Shown here: positions 1 to 9,300 of the stretch, one piece after another | Numbering within the stretch: the stretch's first letter is position 1 | How the letters are laid out: each line of letters begins with the position of its first letter | Source: an uncultured Balneolaceae bacterium | Lineage (GTDB): Bacteria > Bacteroidota > Rhodothermia > Balneolales > Balneolaceae | DNA: 17,117 bases | Reading direction: 5' to 3' | Assembly (NCBI GenBank): GCA_938003885.1 | Contig: CALKWT010000241.1 | Location: 1 to 17,117 of the forward strand | Notes under the pieces: model-generated | Seen by the model: only the letters and a program-made list of their open reading frames with translations | Database searches by the model: none | Told to the model about the DNA's origin: nothing | Made by a program: the position numbers and the translations under genes

Positions 1-1405
1 AGTTCTCACCATTGCCCGTGAAGACGCAAAACCGGCCCGATCCCCCGGCCCTTTTTCCATGCCGATCCCTCAGCTCCTCAAACCGCGCCACATCCACAGA
101 GATTCCCTCCTCCCGGGCCATAAGCTGGGTCAGATCAATGGGAAAACCATAAGTATCATGGAGTTTAAATGCATCATCCCCTGAGAGGTCATCTCCTTCG
201 CCTGCAGCCACCATTTTATGAAAAAGGTCGATCCCCTGACCCAGGGTTCTTAGAAAACTTTTCTCTTCGGAGTGGATAACACTTTGCAGATAGGCCGACT
301 GTGCATCCAGCTCTGGAAAGATATGCTTAAACTGAGTTGCCAGAACAGGTACAAGATCAGACATAAATGGCTTTTCAAAGTCCAGCCTGTCCCAACCGTA
401 ACGGACCGCCCTGCGCAAAATGCGACGGATCACATACCCTCTGCCATCATTTGAGGGAGATGCCCCGTCGGCAATGGCAAAGCTGACCGCTCGAATATGA
501 TCGGCAATCACCCGCATGGCGATATCGGTCTCTTCGTTCTCCCCGTACTTCCGGCCGGAGAGTTCTTCCAGCTTTCCGATGACGGGCTGAAAGATATCGG
601 TATCATAATTTGATGTCTTCCCCTGCAGCACCGCACAGATTCTCTCGAATCCCATACCGGTATCCACATGCTGGTCAGGCAGCTTCTGCAGAGAGCCGTT
701 CTGCAGTCGGTTGAACTGAATAAAAACCAGGTTCCAGATCTCCATCACTCTCGGATCATCCCTGTTTACCAGGGTACTTCCGGGCACTTTTTTTCGCTCT
801 TCCTCCGGACGGAGGTCAATATGCACTTCCGAACAGGGACCACACGGCCCCGTTTCTCCCATTTCCCAGAAGTTATCCTCTTTTCCATAAAGTAGAATGT
901 GATCCGGATTGATGGTTGTATGATTTTCCCAAAGCTCCACCGCCTCGCTGTCTACAGGCAGACCTTCTTCATCATTCCCTTCAAAAACTGTTGCATAGAG
1001 CCTGTCGGGTTCCAGTCCCCATCGATCTACGAGTAGTTCCCATGCCCATTCAATCGCCTCTTTTTTGAAATAATCTCCAAAGGACCAGTTCCCCAGCATT
1101 TCAAAAAGCGTGTGATGATAGGTGTCGTGACCGACCTCTTCCAGGTCGTTATGTTTCCCGCTTACGCGAATACATTTTTGAGTATCGGCCACCCTTTTCC
1201 AGATTTTGCCCTCTCTCTTCACGCCCTCCTGCTCCCCGAGAAATACCGGTTTAAACTGGTTCATACCTGCATTGATAAAAAGCAGTGTAGGGTCATCCTG
1301 TGGTACAACAGGTGAACTGTTGACAATCAAATGCCCTTTCTCTTTAAAAAATTGCAGAAATTCTTCCCGGATCTGATCTGAGGTTTTGTAGTTCGCTTTT
1401 TGCAT
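1..1405 (-). CDS. alaS: Alanyl-tRNA synthetase, N-terminal 468 residues (partial)
   Basis: Charges tRNA-Ala with alanine in the cytoplasm. Reading the minus strand from the ATG at 1405-1403 gives an unbroken frame of 468 codons to the window edge; family members are about 870-880 residues, so the editing and C-Ala domains lie outside. The class II catalytic domain is seen: an N-terminal FxxFFxxxGH segment (about residues 16-25), the motif-2 region around RVADTQKCIRVSGKHNDLE (71-89) and TLFEMLGNWSFGDYF (99-113), GPCGPCSE (186-193), the VDTGMGFER stretch (247-255), and the RGYVIRRILRRAVRYG tRNA-recognition region (322-337). The start is chosen because MQKANYKTSDQIREEF matches the usual family N terminus and no ATG lies further upstream in frame near it. 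No good Shine-Dalgarno precedes it. It is divergent from the antiporter gene at 1872. Identification is very secure. Confidence 0.97.
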   Translation of the reverse strand, partial: MQKANYKTSDQIREEFLQFFKEKGHLIVNSSPVVPQDDPTLLFINAGMNQFKPVFLGEQEGVKREGKIWKRVADTQKCIRVSGKHNDLEEVGHDTYHHTLFEMLGNWSFGDYFKKEAIEWAWELLVDRWGLEPDRLYATVFEGNDEEGLPVDSEAVELWENHTTINPDHILLYGKEDNFWEMGETGPCGPCSEVHIDLRPEEERKKVPGSTLVNRDDPRVMEIWNLVFIQFNRLQNGSLQKLPDQHVDTGMGFERICAVLQGKTSNYDTDIFQPVIGKLEELSGRKYGENEETDIAMRVIADHIRAVSFAIADGASPSNDGRGYVIRRILRRAVRYGWDRLDFEKPFMSDLVPVLATQFKHIFPELDAQSAYLQSVIHSEEKSFLRTLGQGIDLFHKMVAAGEGDDLSGDDAFKLHDTYGFPIDLTQLMAREEGISVDVARFEELRDRHGKRAGGSGRFCVFTGNGEN

Positions 1406-1442
1406 TACTGGTAATTAATAAAGGCGTTTTCTATTAAGCCTT

Positions 1443-1450
1443 CAAAGATA
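1443..1450 (-). promoter_or_regulatory. Candidate -10 element for alaS
   Basis: The minus strand reads TATCTTTG, an exact fit to the Bacteroidota -7 consensus TAnnTTTG, 38-45 nt upstream of the alaS ATG. I do not see a well-spaced -33 TTG or -35 TTGACA partner, so this is a single-box call. The same core TCCTATCTTT recurs in front of the small minus-strand gene at 15204. Confidence 0.4.
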
Positions 1451-1677
1451 GGAAATTTTATCCTCAAGCTCATATGATTTCCGATCCATAGCTGTTTTCT
1501 ATGAATCGTTACGATCCTCGTCAAGACCCATCTACACTCTTTAGGTTCCCCTGTCTGCCGGAACGATGCCATCTGCCCGAAAAATGCAACTCTTTGCGCT
1601 CCTTTTCGTATGGGAACTTTTGGCCCGTTTCGGCTGTTTTAACTACCACATCTGTCAGCTGCTCAACGGGTTTCAAT

Positions 1678-1701
1678 ACCGCTCAACCTAACCGCTCAAC
1701 C
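1678..1701. repeat. Two-copy 11-bp tandem repeat, period 13
   Basis: ACCGCTCAACC occurs at 1678-1688 and again at 1691-1701, separated by TA. A third degenerate copy of the core GCTCAAC lies at 1661-1667. On the minus strand the unit reads GGTTGAGCGGT. Its function is unknown; it may be the residue of a decayed sequence. Confidence 0.6.
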
Positions 1702-1871
1702 TATCTGATATTGGCATGACCTATCCGCATCGGAGAAGTAAGAAATGGCCATGTTTCAGAGGTGAGATAAATTTTATTCCCGATTGTTGGTTCCTTCTCC
1801 GTACCTTCTACAAGGCAAACTGTTAGCCGTAAGCGTAGCAAGAAATCAAACAGGATTAAAAATTATAACTG

Positions 1872-3350
1872 ATGACATTATCCTTTAGCCTGTTAGCAGT
1901 CTCTGTATTATTACTGATCAGCATCTTTTCCAGTAAGCTCTCTCTCCGATTTGGGGTCCCTACACTTTTAATATTCCTGGGCCTGGGTATGCTGGTGGGT
2001 TCTGATGGCTTAAACTTCATCTATTTTAATGATTATGACCTGGCCCAATCTATAGGGATCATTGCACTGATCTACATCCTTTTTGATGGTGGATTAAACA
2101 CGCATTGGCGTAAGGTGAAGCATGTGCTTGCCCCCAGTATCATCCTTGCAACAGCTGGTGTACTGATCACTGCCATCATTGTTGGATTTTCAGCATCACT
2201 GATTCTGGATATCTCACTGGCTGAAGGGATGTTGTTGGGAGCCATTGTCTCCTCCACCGATGCTGCCGCCGTCTTCTCCATTCTGCGGACAAAAGCTGTC
2301 GGGTTGAAATACCAATTAAAAGAACTGATTGAGTTTGAATCAGCTACCAATGACCCAATGGCCATCTTTCTGACCGTTGGAATCATTGAATATATTACGA
2401 CCCCTTCAATGGCGTGGGGTTCACTTCTGTTTATGTTTGTATTGCAGATGTCCCTCGGATTGATAGCTGGTTATGTGTCAGGCAAGGCGGCCTGCTGGGT
2501 GATCAACCGCATAAAATTGGATTATCAAGGACTCTACTCTGTAATGACTCTCTCGTTTGTACCGCTCATCTACTCTGTCACAGACTTGCTTGGAGGAAGC
2601 GGTTTCTTGGCAGTCTACATTGCGGGGCTGGTCATGGGTAATACGATATTTACCTATAAGAACAGTACGGTTAGTTTCTTTGACGGTGTCAGCTGGTTGA
2701 TGCAGATTTTGGTCTTCGTTGTTCTGGGCCTTTTGGTATTCCCTTCCCAAATCGGTGAAATTGCGCTGGAAGCGATGCTGATCAGCATCGTTCTGATTCT
2801 TGTGGCACGTCCGGTAAGTGTATTTCTCGGTACTGCTTTTACTAAATTGACAACCAAGTCGAAACTTATGGTCTCGTGGGTTGGATTACGTGGGGCCGTT
2901 CCTATTATCATGGCCACCTACCCGCTTGTTCACGGTATCGAATTGGCAGAAACTTTCTTCGCCATTGTATTCTTTATTGTCGTCATTTCTGTTCTGATTC
3001 AGGGGACAACGATTCCACCCGTGGCCAGGTTTCTGAATGTAGACATGCCCGTAAAAGAGAGAACACAATATCCGATCGAGCTGGAGCCGTCAGTCGATAC
3101 CCGGGCTGCACTGAAAGAAGTAGAAATTACTGCAGGTGATCACTCGGTTGGCAAACAGGTATTTAATCTGGGTCTTCCTGAAAAAGTGCTGATTACCATT
3201 ATAAAAAGAGATGATCAGTTCATTGTACCCAGAGGCACGACGCGTATACGTGAAAATGACAGGCTGCTGATTCTATCCAATAAAAAAGAAGTGGCAGAAA
3301 TACGCCGAATATTAAAAAGAGGTGCAGAGACGACGCCGGATGATGATTAA
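1872..3350 (+). CDS. NhaP/CvrA-type K+(Na+)/H+ antiporter, CPA1 family, with TrkA-C tail
   Basis: Inner-membrane cation/proton antiporter of 492 residues, likely exporting K+ or Na+ in exchange for protons for pH, ionic or volume homeostasis. About 12 or 13 hydrophobic segments fill residues 1-385. Family hallmarks are FDGGL (71-75), SSTDAAAVFS (127-136), the acidic ion-binding stretch FESATNDP (155-162, with N160 and D161), and GLRGAVPI (338-345). The cytoplasmic tail at about 412-482 reads as a TrkA-C (RCK-C) regulatory domain, with KQVFNLGLPEKVLITII and the ENDRLLIL strand. The CorC/HlyC-like domain found in longer homologues is absent. The start ATG at 1872 begins directly with the first membrane helix; no Shine-Dalgarno is evident. 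It is probably cotranscribed with the SBF transporter 33 nt downstream. It resembles NhaP2/CvrA, but the transported ion cannot be decided from sequence. Confidence 0.9.
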   Translation: MTLSFSLLAVSVLLLISIFSSKLSLRFGVPTLLIFLGLGMLVGSDGLNFIYFNDYDLAQSIGIIALIYILFDGGLNTHWRKVKHVLAPSIILATAGVLITAIIVGFSASLILDISLAEGMLLGAIVSSTDAAAVFSILRTKAVGLKYQLKELIEFESATNDPMAIFLTVGIIEYITTPSMAWGSLLFMFVLQMSLGLIAGYVSGKAACWVINRIKLDYQGLYSVMTLSFVPLIYSVTDLLGGSGFLAVYIAGLVMGNTIFTYKNSTVSFFDGVSWLMQILVFVVLGLLVFPSQIGEIALEAMLISIVLILVARPVSVFLGTAFTKLTTKSKLMVSWVGLRGAVPIIMATYPLVHGIELAETFFAIVFFIVVISVLIQGTTIPPVARFLNVDMPVKERTQYPIELEPSVDTRAALKEVEITAGDHSVGKQVFNLGLPEKVLITIIKRDDQFIVPRGTTRIRENDRLLILSNKKEVAEIRRILKRGAETTPDDD

Positions 3351-3383
3351 TCAGGACAGGAAAATGACCCTCAGATCGATTGT

Positions 3384-4346
3384 ATGAAGCTTGATGGATT
3401 TTTAGTTTCAATACTTATTGTCGTTGTCCTTGCCTATTTTTTTCCGGGATTGGCTGCAGAAGAGAGTTCCTTTCCGATAGACGCCATTTCGACCGCCGGG
3501 ATCACCTTGATATTTTTCTTCTACGGACTCAAACTGAGCCCGGAAAAAATCAGGTCGGGACTGTCAAACTGGAAGCTTCATCTGCTGGTTCAGTCCTCCA
3601 CATTCGTTCTCTTCCCCCTCATCATCCTGCTTTTCAAACCCCTGGTACAGACCGAATATGGAGAGACGATCTGGCTGGCCTTTCTCTTTTTAGCGGCTCT
3701 ACCCTCTACAGTCTCATCCTCGGTGGTTATGGTATCGATTGCGCGGGGAAATCTGCCGGCGGCCATTTTTAATGCCAGTATCTCAGGGCTGGTCGGTATT
3801 GCCATTACCCCTCTCTGGATGGGATTCTTCCTGCAGGAGACCACGGGGGAGTTTGACCTGAGCAGTGTCTATCTGAAACTGATTTCCGAGATATTAATTC
3901 CCATCCTTATCGGCCTCGCCCTCCAGCGATATTGGGGGAAGTTTACCACACGGTACATGAAGCAGCTGACCCTGTTTGACAAGAGCGTTATTTTGTTGAT
4001 CATCTACAAAAGCTTTGCCGAATCTTTTGAAGATAACTTATTTAGTGCGGTGAGGCCCATAGACTTACTATATATTACTTTGGTTTCTGTTCTGCTTTTT
4101 TATGCGGTGTATTTCCTGATCGGTTTTCTTTCAGATTGGCTGAGGTTCAACAGAGAAGACCGAATCACTGCGCAATATTGCGGTACTAAAAAATCACTTG
4201 TACACGGAACCGTCTTCTCGAAGATCTTATTCCAGAACTCTGCACCGCTTGGGATTATCCTCCTGCCTCTGATGATCTTTCATGCACTGCAGATCTTCAT
4301 CATCAGTGTGATGGCTTCTAAGTTATCGAAAGAAGCGGGGAGTTGA
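3384..4346 (+). CDS. SBF-like (bile acid:sodium symporter superfamily) transporter, YfeH/SLC10A7 type
   Basis: Inner-membrane protein of 320 residues with about nine or ten hydrophobic helices. The pattern FFFYGLKLSPEKIRSGL (44-60), then the conserved crossover region ALPSTVSSSVVMVSIARGN (105-123) with AAIFNASISGLVGIAITPLW (126-145), and later YCGTKKSLVHG (265-275) are characteristic of the SBF-like/YfeH group, related to SLC10A7. Length is close to E. coli YfeH (about 330). The substrate is unknown in most members; bile-acid transport should not be assumed. The gene follows the antiporter by 33 nt on the same strand, so the two probably form an operon, and a sodium link between antiporter and symporter is plausible but inferred. 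The 3' end is odd: the last codons and stop lie inside a 15-nt copy of the tmRNA T-arm (4335-4349). Confidence 0.88.
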   Translation: MKLDGFLVSILIVVVLAYFFPGLAAEESSFPIDAISTAGITLIFFFYGLKLSPEKIRSGLSNWKLHLLVQSSTFVLFPLIILLFKPLVQTEYGETIWLAFLFLAALPSTVSSSVVMVSIARGNLPAAIFNASISGLVGIAITPLWMGFFLQETTGEFDLSSVYLKLISEILIPILIGLALQRYWGKFTTRYMKQLTLFDKSVILLIIYKSFAESFEDNLFSAVRPIDLLYITLVSVLLFYAVYFLIGFLSDWLRFNREDRITAQYCGTKKSLVHGTVFSKILFQNSAPLGIILLPLMIFHALQIFIISVMASKLSKEAGS

Positions 4347-4349
4347 ACC
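4335..4349. repeat. 15-nt direct copy of the tmRNA T-arm across the transporter stop codon
   Basis: GCGGGGAGTTGAACC is present here and again at 4457-4471, inside the tmRNA 3' domain, in the same orientation and 122 bp apart. In the tmRNA it covers the last acceptor-stem junction base, the 3' T-stem strand, the T-loop and the start of the 5' T-stem strand. Here it contains the TGA stop (4344-4346) of the SBF transporter gene. It may be an attachment-site remnant or chance. Confidence 0.6.
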
Positions 4350-4366
4350 GCGAAGCACTGCTTCGC
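4350..4366. other. Short hairpin after the SBF transporter gene
   Basis: GCGAAGCA-C-TGCTTCGC is a perfect 8-bp inverted repeat starting 4 nt after the stop codon; realistically it folds as a 6-bp stem (GCGAAG/CTTCGC) with a 5-nt loop. No U-run follows on the plus strand, so it is at best a weak or factor-assisted terminator. Confidence 0.35.
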
Positions 4367-4400
4367 AACAGAACATCTAATCATTAACCCAAATAGTAAA

Positions 4401-4439
4401 TAAAAAAAATCCCCGACAAGTCTGGTTACTTGCGGGGAT
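4401..4439 (-). terminator. Intrinsic terminator of tmRNA
   Basis: Stem ATCCCCG (4409-4415) pairs with CGGGGAT (4433-4439), continued after a one-base bulge by CAAGT (4417-4421) with ACTTG (4428-4432), loop of 6 nt. The A-run at 4402-4409 on the plus strand is the U-tract on the minus strand, directly after the stem. It lies 11 nt downstream of the tmRNA 3' end. Confidence 0.85.
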
Positions 4440-4449
4440 GTGAGTTTAG

Positions 4450-4815
4450 TGGAGGTGCGGGGAGTTGAACCCCGGTCCGAGATGGCAACCCATCAAGCGT
4501 CTACATGCTTAGCTGCTGATTAAAGTTTCGGAAGATGCAATGCTCAACAGCAAAGCAACATCTACCTATTCTGCATTAAGGTTCTCCAGCCATGCGACAG
4601 ACACGCACTTCGGAAAAGTCTGTTTAAGTCGACGTTCCAGACAGTGTCAACAGACAAACGCCTGTGGGAACGAACCCGTCAGTTTAAGCTGCGAGTTGGT
4701 ATGAGTAATTGTTGTCAATTACGATTATCCATGATCGATTTTTTACGAGATCCATCGGACTGACTCGGCATGCAGCCTGCGAATGTACTCAACCCGTCGA
4801 AGCCAGTACACCCCC
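4450..4815 (-). ncRNA. ssrA: Transfer-messenger RNA (tmRNA)
   Basis: The RNA rescues stalled ribosomes with SmpB and appends a degradation tag. The minus strand begins GGGGGTG (4815-4809), followed by TACTGGCTTCGACGGG, the classic tmRNA 5' signature. The 3' end has a T-arm CGGGG-TTCAACT-CCCCG, then CACCTCC and discriminator A at 4450. The acceptor stem pairs GGGGGUG with CACCUCC in 7 bp, including one G-U. CCA is not encoded (the next bases are CTA), so it must be added post-transcriptionally. Mature length is about 366 nt plus CCA. The tag frame lies at 4716-4684. The gene is downstream of the TolC-like gene on the same strand but has 126 nt of upstream sequence for its own promoter. A terminator follows. 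One-piece, not permuted. Very secure. Confidence 0.97.
4684..4716 (-). other. tmRNA tag-peptide reading frame, DNNYSYQLAA
   Basis: Minus-strand codons GAC AAC AAT TAC TCA TAC CAA CTC GCA GCT TAA encode DNNYSYQLAA and a stop. The preceding bases UAAUU align with the UAGUC that precedes the resume codon in E. coli, supporting GAC as the resume codon; this choice is inferred. The LAA end is the conserved ClpXP/ClpAP degron. The middle (YSYQ) differs from the common Bacteroidota-like tag ending NNYALAA. Confidence 0.8.
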
Positions 4816-4941
4816 AAGTCTGTGTATTTCACAATGTCAATGATCTATGTGTCAAAAAGATGGTGTAAAACATCCTTTCGACACACTGGTTAATATAACG
4901 AATGTAAAGTACAAATCGTATCTACATTTTCACCTCTGATT

Positions 4942-6294
4942 CTACTCCAATTCACCCTCTCCAAATGTCAGGAGCTCACCTGCCAGCCGAAGCAGCTCCG
5001 TTTCCGAAATCTTGGCGTCAAACTGCCCGTCAATCAGTCTGTTCTCCGTATTAATCAGAATATTTTGTGCCTCCCTGAGTTCCACGGATGTGATGGTTGC
5101 CAGGCGGAACTGTTCCAGTGCAATTTCCAGAGCGTCAACGGCCAGTTGCAAGTTTTCGCTCTCCAGTTCAACCAGCTGGAGAACGCTGGTATAGTTTTTA
5201 TATTCGGCACGAAGTGCGGTCTCCAGAGTTCTGAACGCTTCATTCAGCTCGATCTCAGCATTCTTCTGTTCAATTTTGGCAATCTGGACCCTTCTGTTCG
5301 TATTAAACCCGTCGAACAAGTTGATTCTGGCAGTAAGTCCGACATAATACCCGTCTGTCTGGCCTTGCAGGATTAAGGCGTTCCGAATCTCTTCATGATT
5401 GTAAGTATACCCCATATTGAGATCCAGCTGCGGAAAACGTTCACGCCGGATCTCTTTTAGTTCCAGTTCAGAGATTTCAACTCGCTGCCTGGCGGCCTCC
5501 ATCTGACGGTTGTTTTCATAAAAGAGAGCTTCAAGATCGGCCCACTCCATGTAATCAGACGTAACAATCTCCTCGGTCACTGTAAATTCGATATCCGTAT
5601 CGAGGTCAAGTATCCGGATCAGATCTAACTTTGCACTATTTACTACTACCTCTTGCCGAAGGACCTCCGCGATATCCGTATTCAGATCCGAACGGGCAAG
5701 CAGCAATTCAAACTCGGTCCCCGATCCCAGGTCCCGCTTCGTCTGGGCGATATTGTACCGATCCTCAGAGATCTCCACGCTGCTCCGGAGAACATCCAGC
5801 ATATTCTGTTCCCGCACGATTTCGTAATACTCTGTGATGATATCCCTGACAGTATTTTCAATCTCTATTCTGGCCATTGTTTCCCCCAGATCTCTGAGCT
5901 CTCCCAACTTTTGCCAGGTAACAAACATCCGGCCCCCGTCAAACAGGGTCCAGTTTAATTCCAGATCTGCAGATACCAGGGTGACCTCGGTATCCTCTGT
6001 CTCTTCTGGCAGATTCTCCCTGGTTTCAGACTCCGTTTCATAGATCTGCTCCCTGCTCCCGATCAGTTGTAACCTGGGCAGAAAGCCGGCATTTCCAAGA
6101 GTTCTGTTGAGCCGGTCGATCTCCGCCTCATTCTCTGCAATCAGAATTCCAAAATTCTGTTGCAATCCGATCCGGATAGCATCCTCCACTGTCAAATGAA
6201 CAATCTCATTCTCCTGGGCGATACCCTCTTGCGGTAAAAATGCAAAATGAGACATGAGGGTAAGGAGCATTAATATTCCAAATTTTTTCATCAT
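4942..6294 (-). CDS. TolC-family outer membrane efflux channel
   Basis: Outer-membrane channel of the tripartite efflux pump, 450 residues. A signal peptide spans about residues 1-26, with likely cleavage after GIA before QENE. The mature part holds two tandem OEP repeats, each with long amphipathic helices and a beta-strand pair: NWTLFDGGR (114-122) in the first repeat matches RINLFDGFN (323-331) in the second, the internal duplication typical of TolC. The helix-rich ends, such as LETALRAEYKNY and the ENLQLAVDALEIALEQFR stretch (380-397), fit the coiled-coil barrel. Size is typical. Two consecutive Met codons (6294 and 6291) could start it; the second gives the tidier MKKF signal peptide. 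It is the last gene of the minus-strand operon, 15 nt after the pump gene, and is followed by tmRNA on the same strand. Confidence 0.93.
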   Translation of the reverse strand: MMKKFGILMLLTLMSHFAFLPQEGIAQENEIVHLTVEDAIRIGLQQNFGILIAENEAEIDRLNRTLGNAGFLPRLQLIGSREQIYETESETRENLPEETEDTEVTLVSADLELNWTLFDGGRMFVTWQKLGELRDLGETMARIEIENTVRDIITEYYEIVREQNMLDVLRSSVEISEDRYNIAQTKRDLGSGTEFELLLARSDLNTDIAEVLRQEVVVNSAKLDLIRILDLDTDIEFTVTEEIVTSDYMEWADLEALFYENNRQMEAARQRVEISELELKEIRRERFPQLDLNMGYTYNHEEIRNALILQGQTDGYYVGLTARINLFDGFNTNRRVQIAKIEQKNAEIELNEAFRTLETALRAEYKNYTSVLQLVELESENLQLAVDALEIALEQFRLATITSVELREAQNILINTENRLIDGQFDAKISETELLRLAGELLTFGEGELE

Positions 6295-6309
6295 GATATA
6301 GACTTGCAG

Positions 6310-9300
6310 TTATTCGTTAGCCAAAAACTCTTCCGCCTCACTCATCTCTTTGACCGTAGCAAAGTAGGAGTAGACCGCAGGTATTACGTAGAGCGTCAGG
6401 AGTGTGCCAATTACCAGCCCGCCGATCACTGCCAGCCCCATGGAAGAGCGGCTCTCAGCACCAGCTCCGGATGAGAGAACCAGAGGAAAAATGCCCAGAA
6501 CGGTAGAAAAGGAGGTCATCAATATCGGCCTGAATCTGGCTACCGAGGCATCAATAATCGCATCCATCAGAGACAGCCCCTGATATTGCCGCTGATTTGC
6601 AAACTCTACAATCAGAATACCGTTCTTGGTGACCAGCCCGATCAGCATAATCATGGCGATCTTGCTAAAAATATTCAGCGTATCTCCAAAGTACCAAAGT
6701 GCAAATAGTGCACCGAAGAGGGCCAGGGGTACCGTCAATAAAATGATCAGAGGATCCCGGAAACTCTCGAACTGAGCGGCGAGCACCAGACAGGTGAAGA
6801 TCAGCGCCATTATAAAGATAAAGTTCAGGCTGGATACACTCTCTTCAAAATCTTTCGACGGGCCACTCAGGTCGGTAGCAAATCGCTCATCCAGAACCCG
6901 GTCTGCAATCTCCCGCATCGCTACGATTCCATCCCCCACTGTACTTCCGTTCGCCAGGGATGCAGAAAAAGTAGCAGAAGAGAGCCTGTTGAACCTGAAC
7001 AGTTCTGCCGGCGAACTGCTCTCCACAAGGTTAACCAGATTATCCATTCGGACCAGATCGCCACTACTATTCCGGACACTCAGGTTCAGCAGATCCGAAG
7101 GCTCTTTTCTCATCTCCTCTTCGATGAATCCCTGAACCCAGTATTGCCGGCCCTCCATGGTAAAATACCCATAACGGGATCCGGCATAAGAGAGCTGGAG
7201 TGTCTCAGCAATATCCCGGATCGATACTCCCAGTGAACGGGCCCGGTTCCGGTCGATTTCCACCAGCATCTCAGGACGATTAAACTTGAGGTTTACATCA
7301 GCAAATGTGAAAATCGGATTTGCGCGCACCTCCTCAAGAAAGGGATCAATAATTTCTCGCAGATATTCAATATCTGGTGACTGTACCACAAACTGCACAG
7401 GCAGGCCTGTACCCCCCGACTGGAGGGTCTGCGGTTCGGAGACATAGACAGATGCGCCCGGCATTCTGCTTAATTTTTCACCCAGCGCAATGGCGATCTC
7501 CTGTTGGGAGCGTGAACGATCTTGCGGTTTTACCAGATTCAGAAATGCGGTTCCTGTGTTTGTACTGGTTTGTGACGTGATCGTGTTCAGGATGTCCGTT
7601 TCGGGCACCTCATCCAGGGTCACGTCGGTAATCTCATCCATCACCCGGTCCATATAAAAAAAGGTGGATCCCTCCGGAGCAGTGGCTGTAATATTGAGCG
7701 TACTCCTGTCTTCCAGCGGTGCGACTTCTTCCGACAGAAGTGTAAACAGCCCCAACAACAGCACAGAGACACCTCCCAGAATCCAGAAAGCGTAGTGGCG
7801 TACCTTCATAAAACTCTCCAGAGATCGACGATAGGCGTCTGTCATTTTTTTGAAATAAGGTTCCGTACGCTCATAGAACCTCGATTTACTACTCTCCAGC
7901 GTCAGAAATTTTGTTGCAAGCATCGGTGTCAGAGTCAATGCCACAAACGAAGAGATGATCACAGCAGCCATCAACACCACGCCAAATTCCCGGAAAAGGC
8001 GGCCGGTAACGCCCTCCATAAAGAGGATCGGTGTGAAAACGGAGATCAAAGCGAGCGTCGTGGCAATAATAGCCATAAAGATCTCCCGGGTTCCGATGAT
8101 ACCGGCCTGTACCACCGGCATCCCTGTCTCCAGCTTGGCGAAAATATTCTCCAGTACAATAATAGCGTCATCTACCACCAGCCCGATTGCCAGAATGAGT
8201 GCCAGCAAGGTGAGTGTATTGATGGTATACCCCAACATGAACATCACAAAGAAACTCCCGATGATGGAGATCGGGACCACAAGAATGGGGATCACTGTAG
8301 ATCGAAGATCTCTCAGGAAGAGAAAAATAATCAGAACGACCAGGATAAATGCATAAATGAGTGATTTCTGAACTTCTGATATCGATTCCCTGATATACTC
8401 TGTGGAGTCGAGCCCTACCTCTACCTGTATATCGGGCGGCAGATCCTGCCGGATCGTTTCGATACGATTAAAGATTTCATCTACCGTAGCAATCTGGTTG
8501 GAACCGGGCTGGGGTATCGCTGCAACAGCCAGCATCGGAATCCCATTACGTTTAAGGACGGTTCTGTCGTCCCGTGTACCCAGTTCTGCCCTCCCTACAT
8601 CCTGAAAGCGAACAATAGAACCATTTTCTGCCCGGATTATAAGATTGTCAAACTCTTCGAGCTCTGTCATGCGGCCCATCGTCCGGATGGTCAGCTCCAC
8701 ATCATCCCCTTCTATCACTCCAGAAGGTAACTCAATATTATCGGAGCCCAGTGCACTCCGTATATCCGATGGCGTGACATCATAGGCAGCCATCTTGTCC
8801 GGATCCATCCAGAGGCGCACTGCGTAGCGTTGTTGCCCCAACGTCCGGATAATACTGACACCGTCCACGATCCGGAGCTGTTCCCTGAAAATGTTTCTGG
8901 CATACTGTGTCAGCTCCAGACGGTCACGAATATCACTGTGCAGGTTTACCAGAAGAATCGGGTCACTGTCTGCATCCTCCTTCCGTATACTGGGTGGGTT
9001 GGCATCATCGGGCAGGTCTCCCAATGCGCGCGAGACCCGGTCACGAACATCATTTGCAGCTACTTCGATATCGGTATTGATATTGAATTCAACCCGAATT
9101 TCACTGCGCCCTTCCATACTGGTGGAGGTAAGAGTCCGGATTCCTGATACCGCATTGATCTGATCCTCGAGTGGCTCGGTGATCTCCCGTTCCACAACAT
9201 CCGAGCTGGCTCCTGTGTAACTTGTACTCACGGTAATAACCGGGGGATCGACCACCGGATATTCCCTGATTCCCAGTTCATTATATCCTATAATTCCGAA

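Larger units (their letters stand above)
1406..1871. other. 466-bp gene-poor region between alaS and the antiporter
   Basis: No convincing gene is visible on either strand. A 72-codon plus-strand frame at 1501-1719 has a composition unlike a normal protein (many Cys, Pro, Ser and Thr) and no recognisable motif. A shorter plus-strand frame of about 41 codons (1566 to about 1690) and a minus-strand frame of about 51 codons opposite it are also unrecognised. The region holds the alaS promoter on its left and presumably the antiporter promoter on its right (TACCTTCT near 1801 is a weak -10-like match). A short tandem repeat lies at 1678-1701. Confidence 0.6.

Noticed and set aside
272..1315. Several plus-strand frames of 60-75 codons at the left end
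   Set aside because: All are antisense to the continuous alaS frame on the minus strand.
1501..1719. 72-codon plus-strand frame upstream of the antiporter
   Set aside because: Composition is Cys/Ser/Thr/Pro-rich, no ribosome-binding site or motif is seen, and it contains the short repeats; treated as non-coding.
4350..4366. Hairpin after the SBF transporter as an intrinsic terminator
   Set aside because: The stem is short and no U-run follows; I list it only as a hairpin.
4335..4471. A mobile element integrated at the tmRNA
   Set aside because: The direct repeats enclose only the tmRNA terminator and no integrase or cargo; at most a scar.
7795..8364. 189-codon plus-strand open frame rich in His, Gln and Asp
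   Set aside because: It lies entirely antisense within the secure RND pump gene, has low-complexity composition with no motif, and is a reverse-strand shadow.
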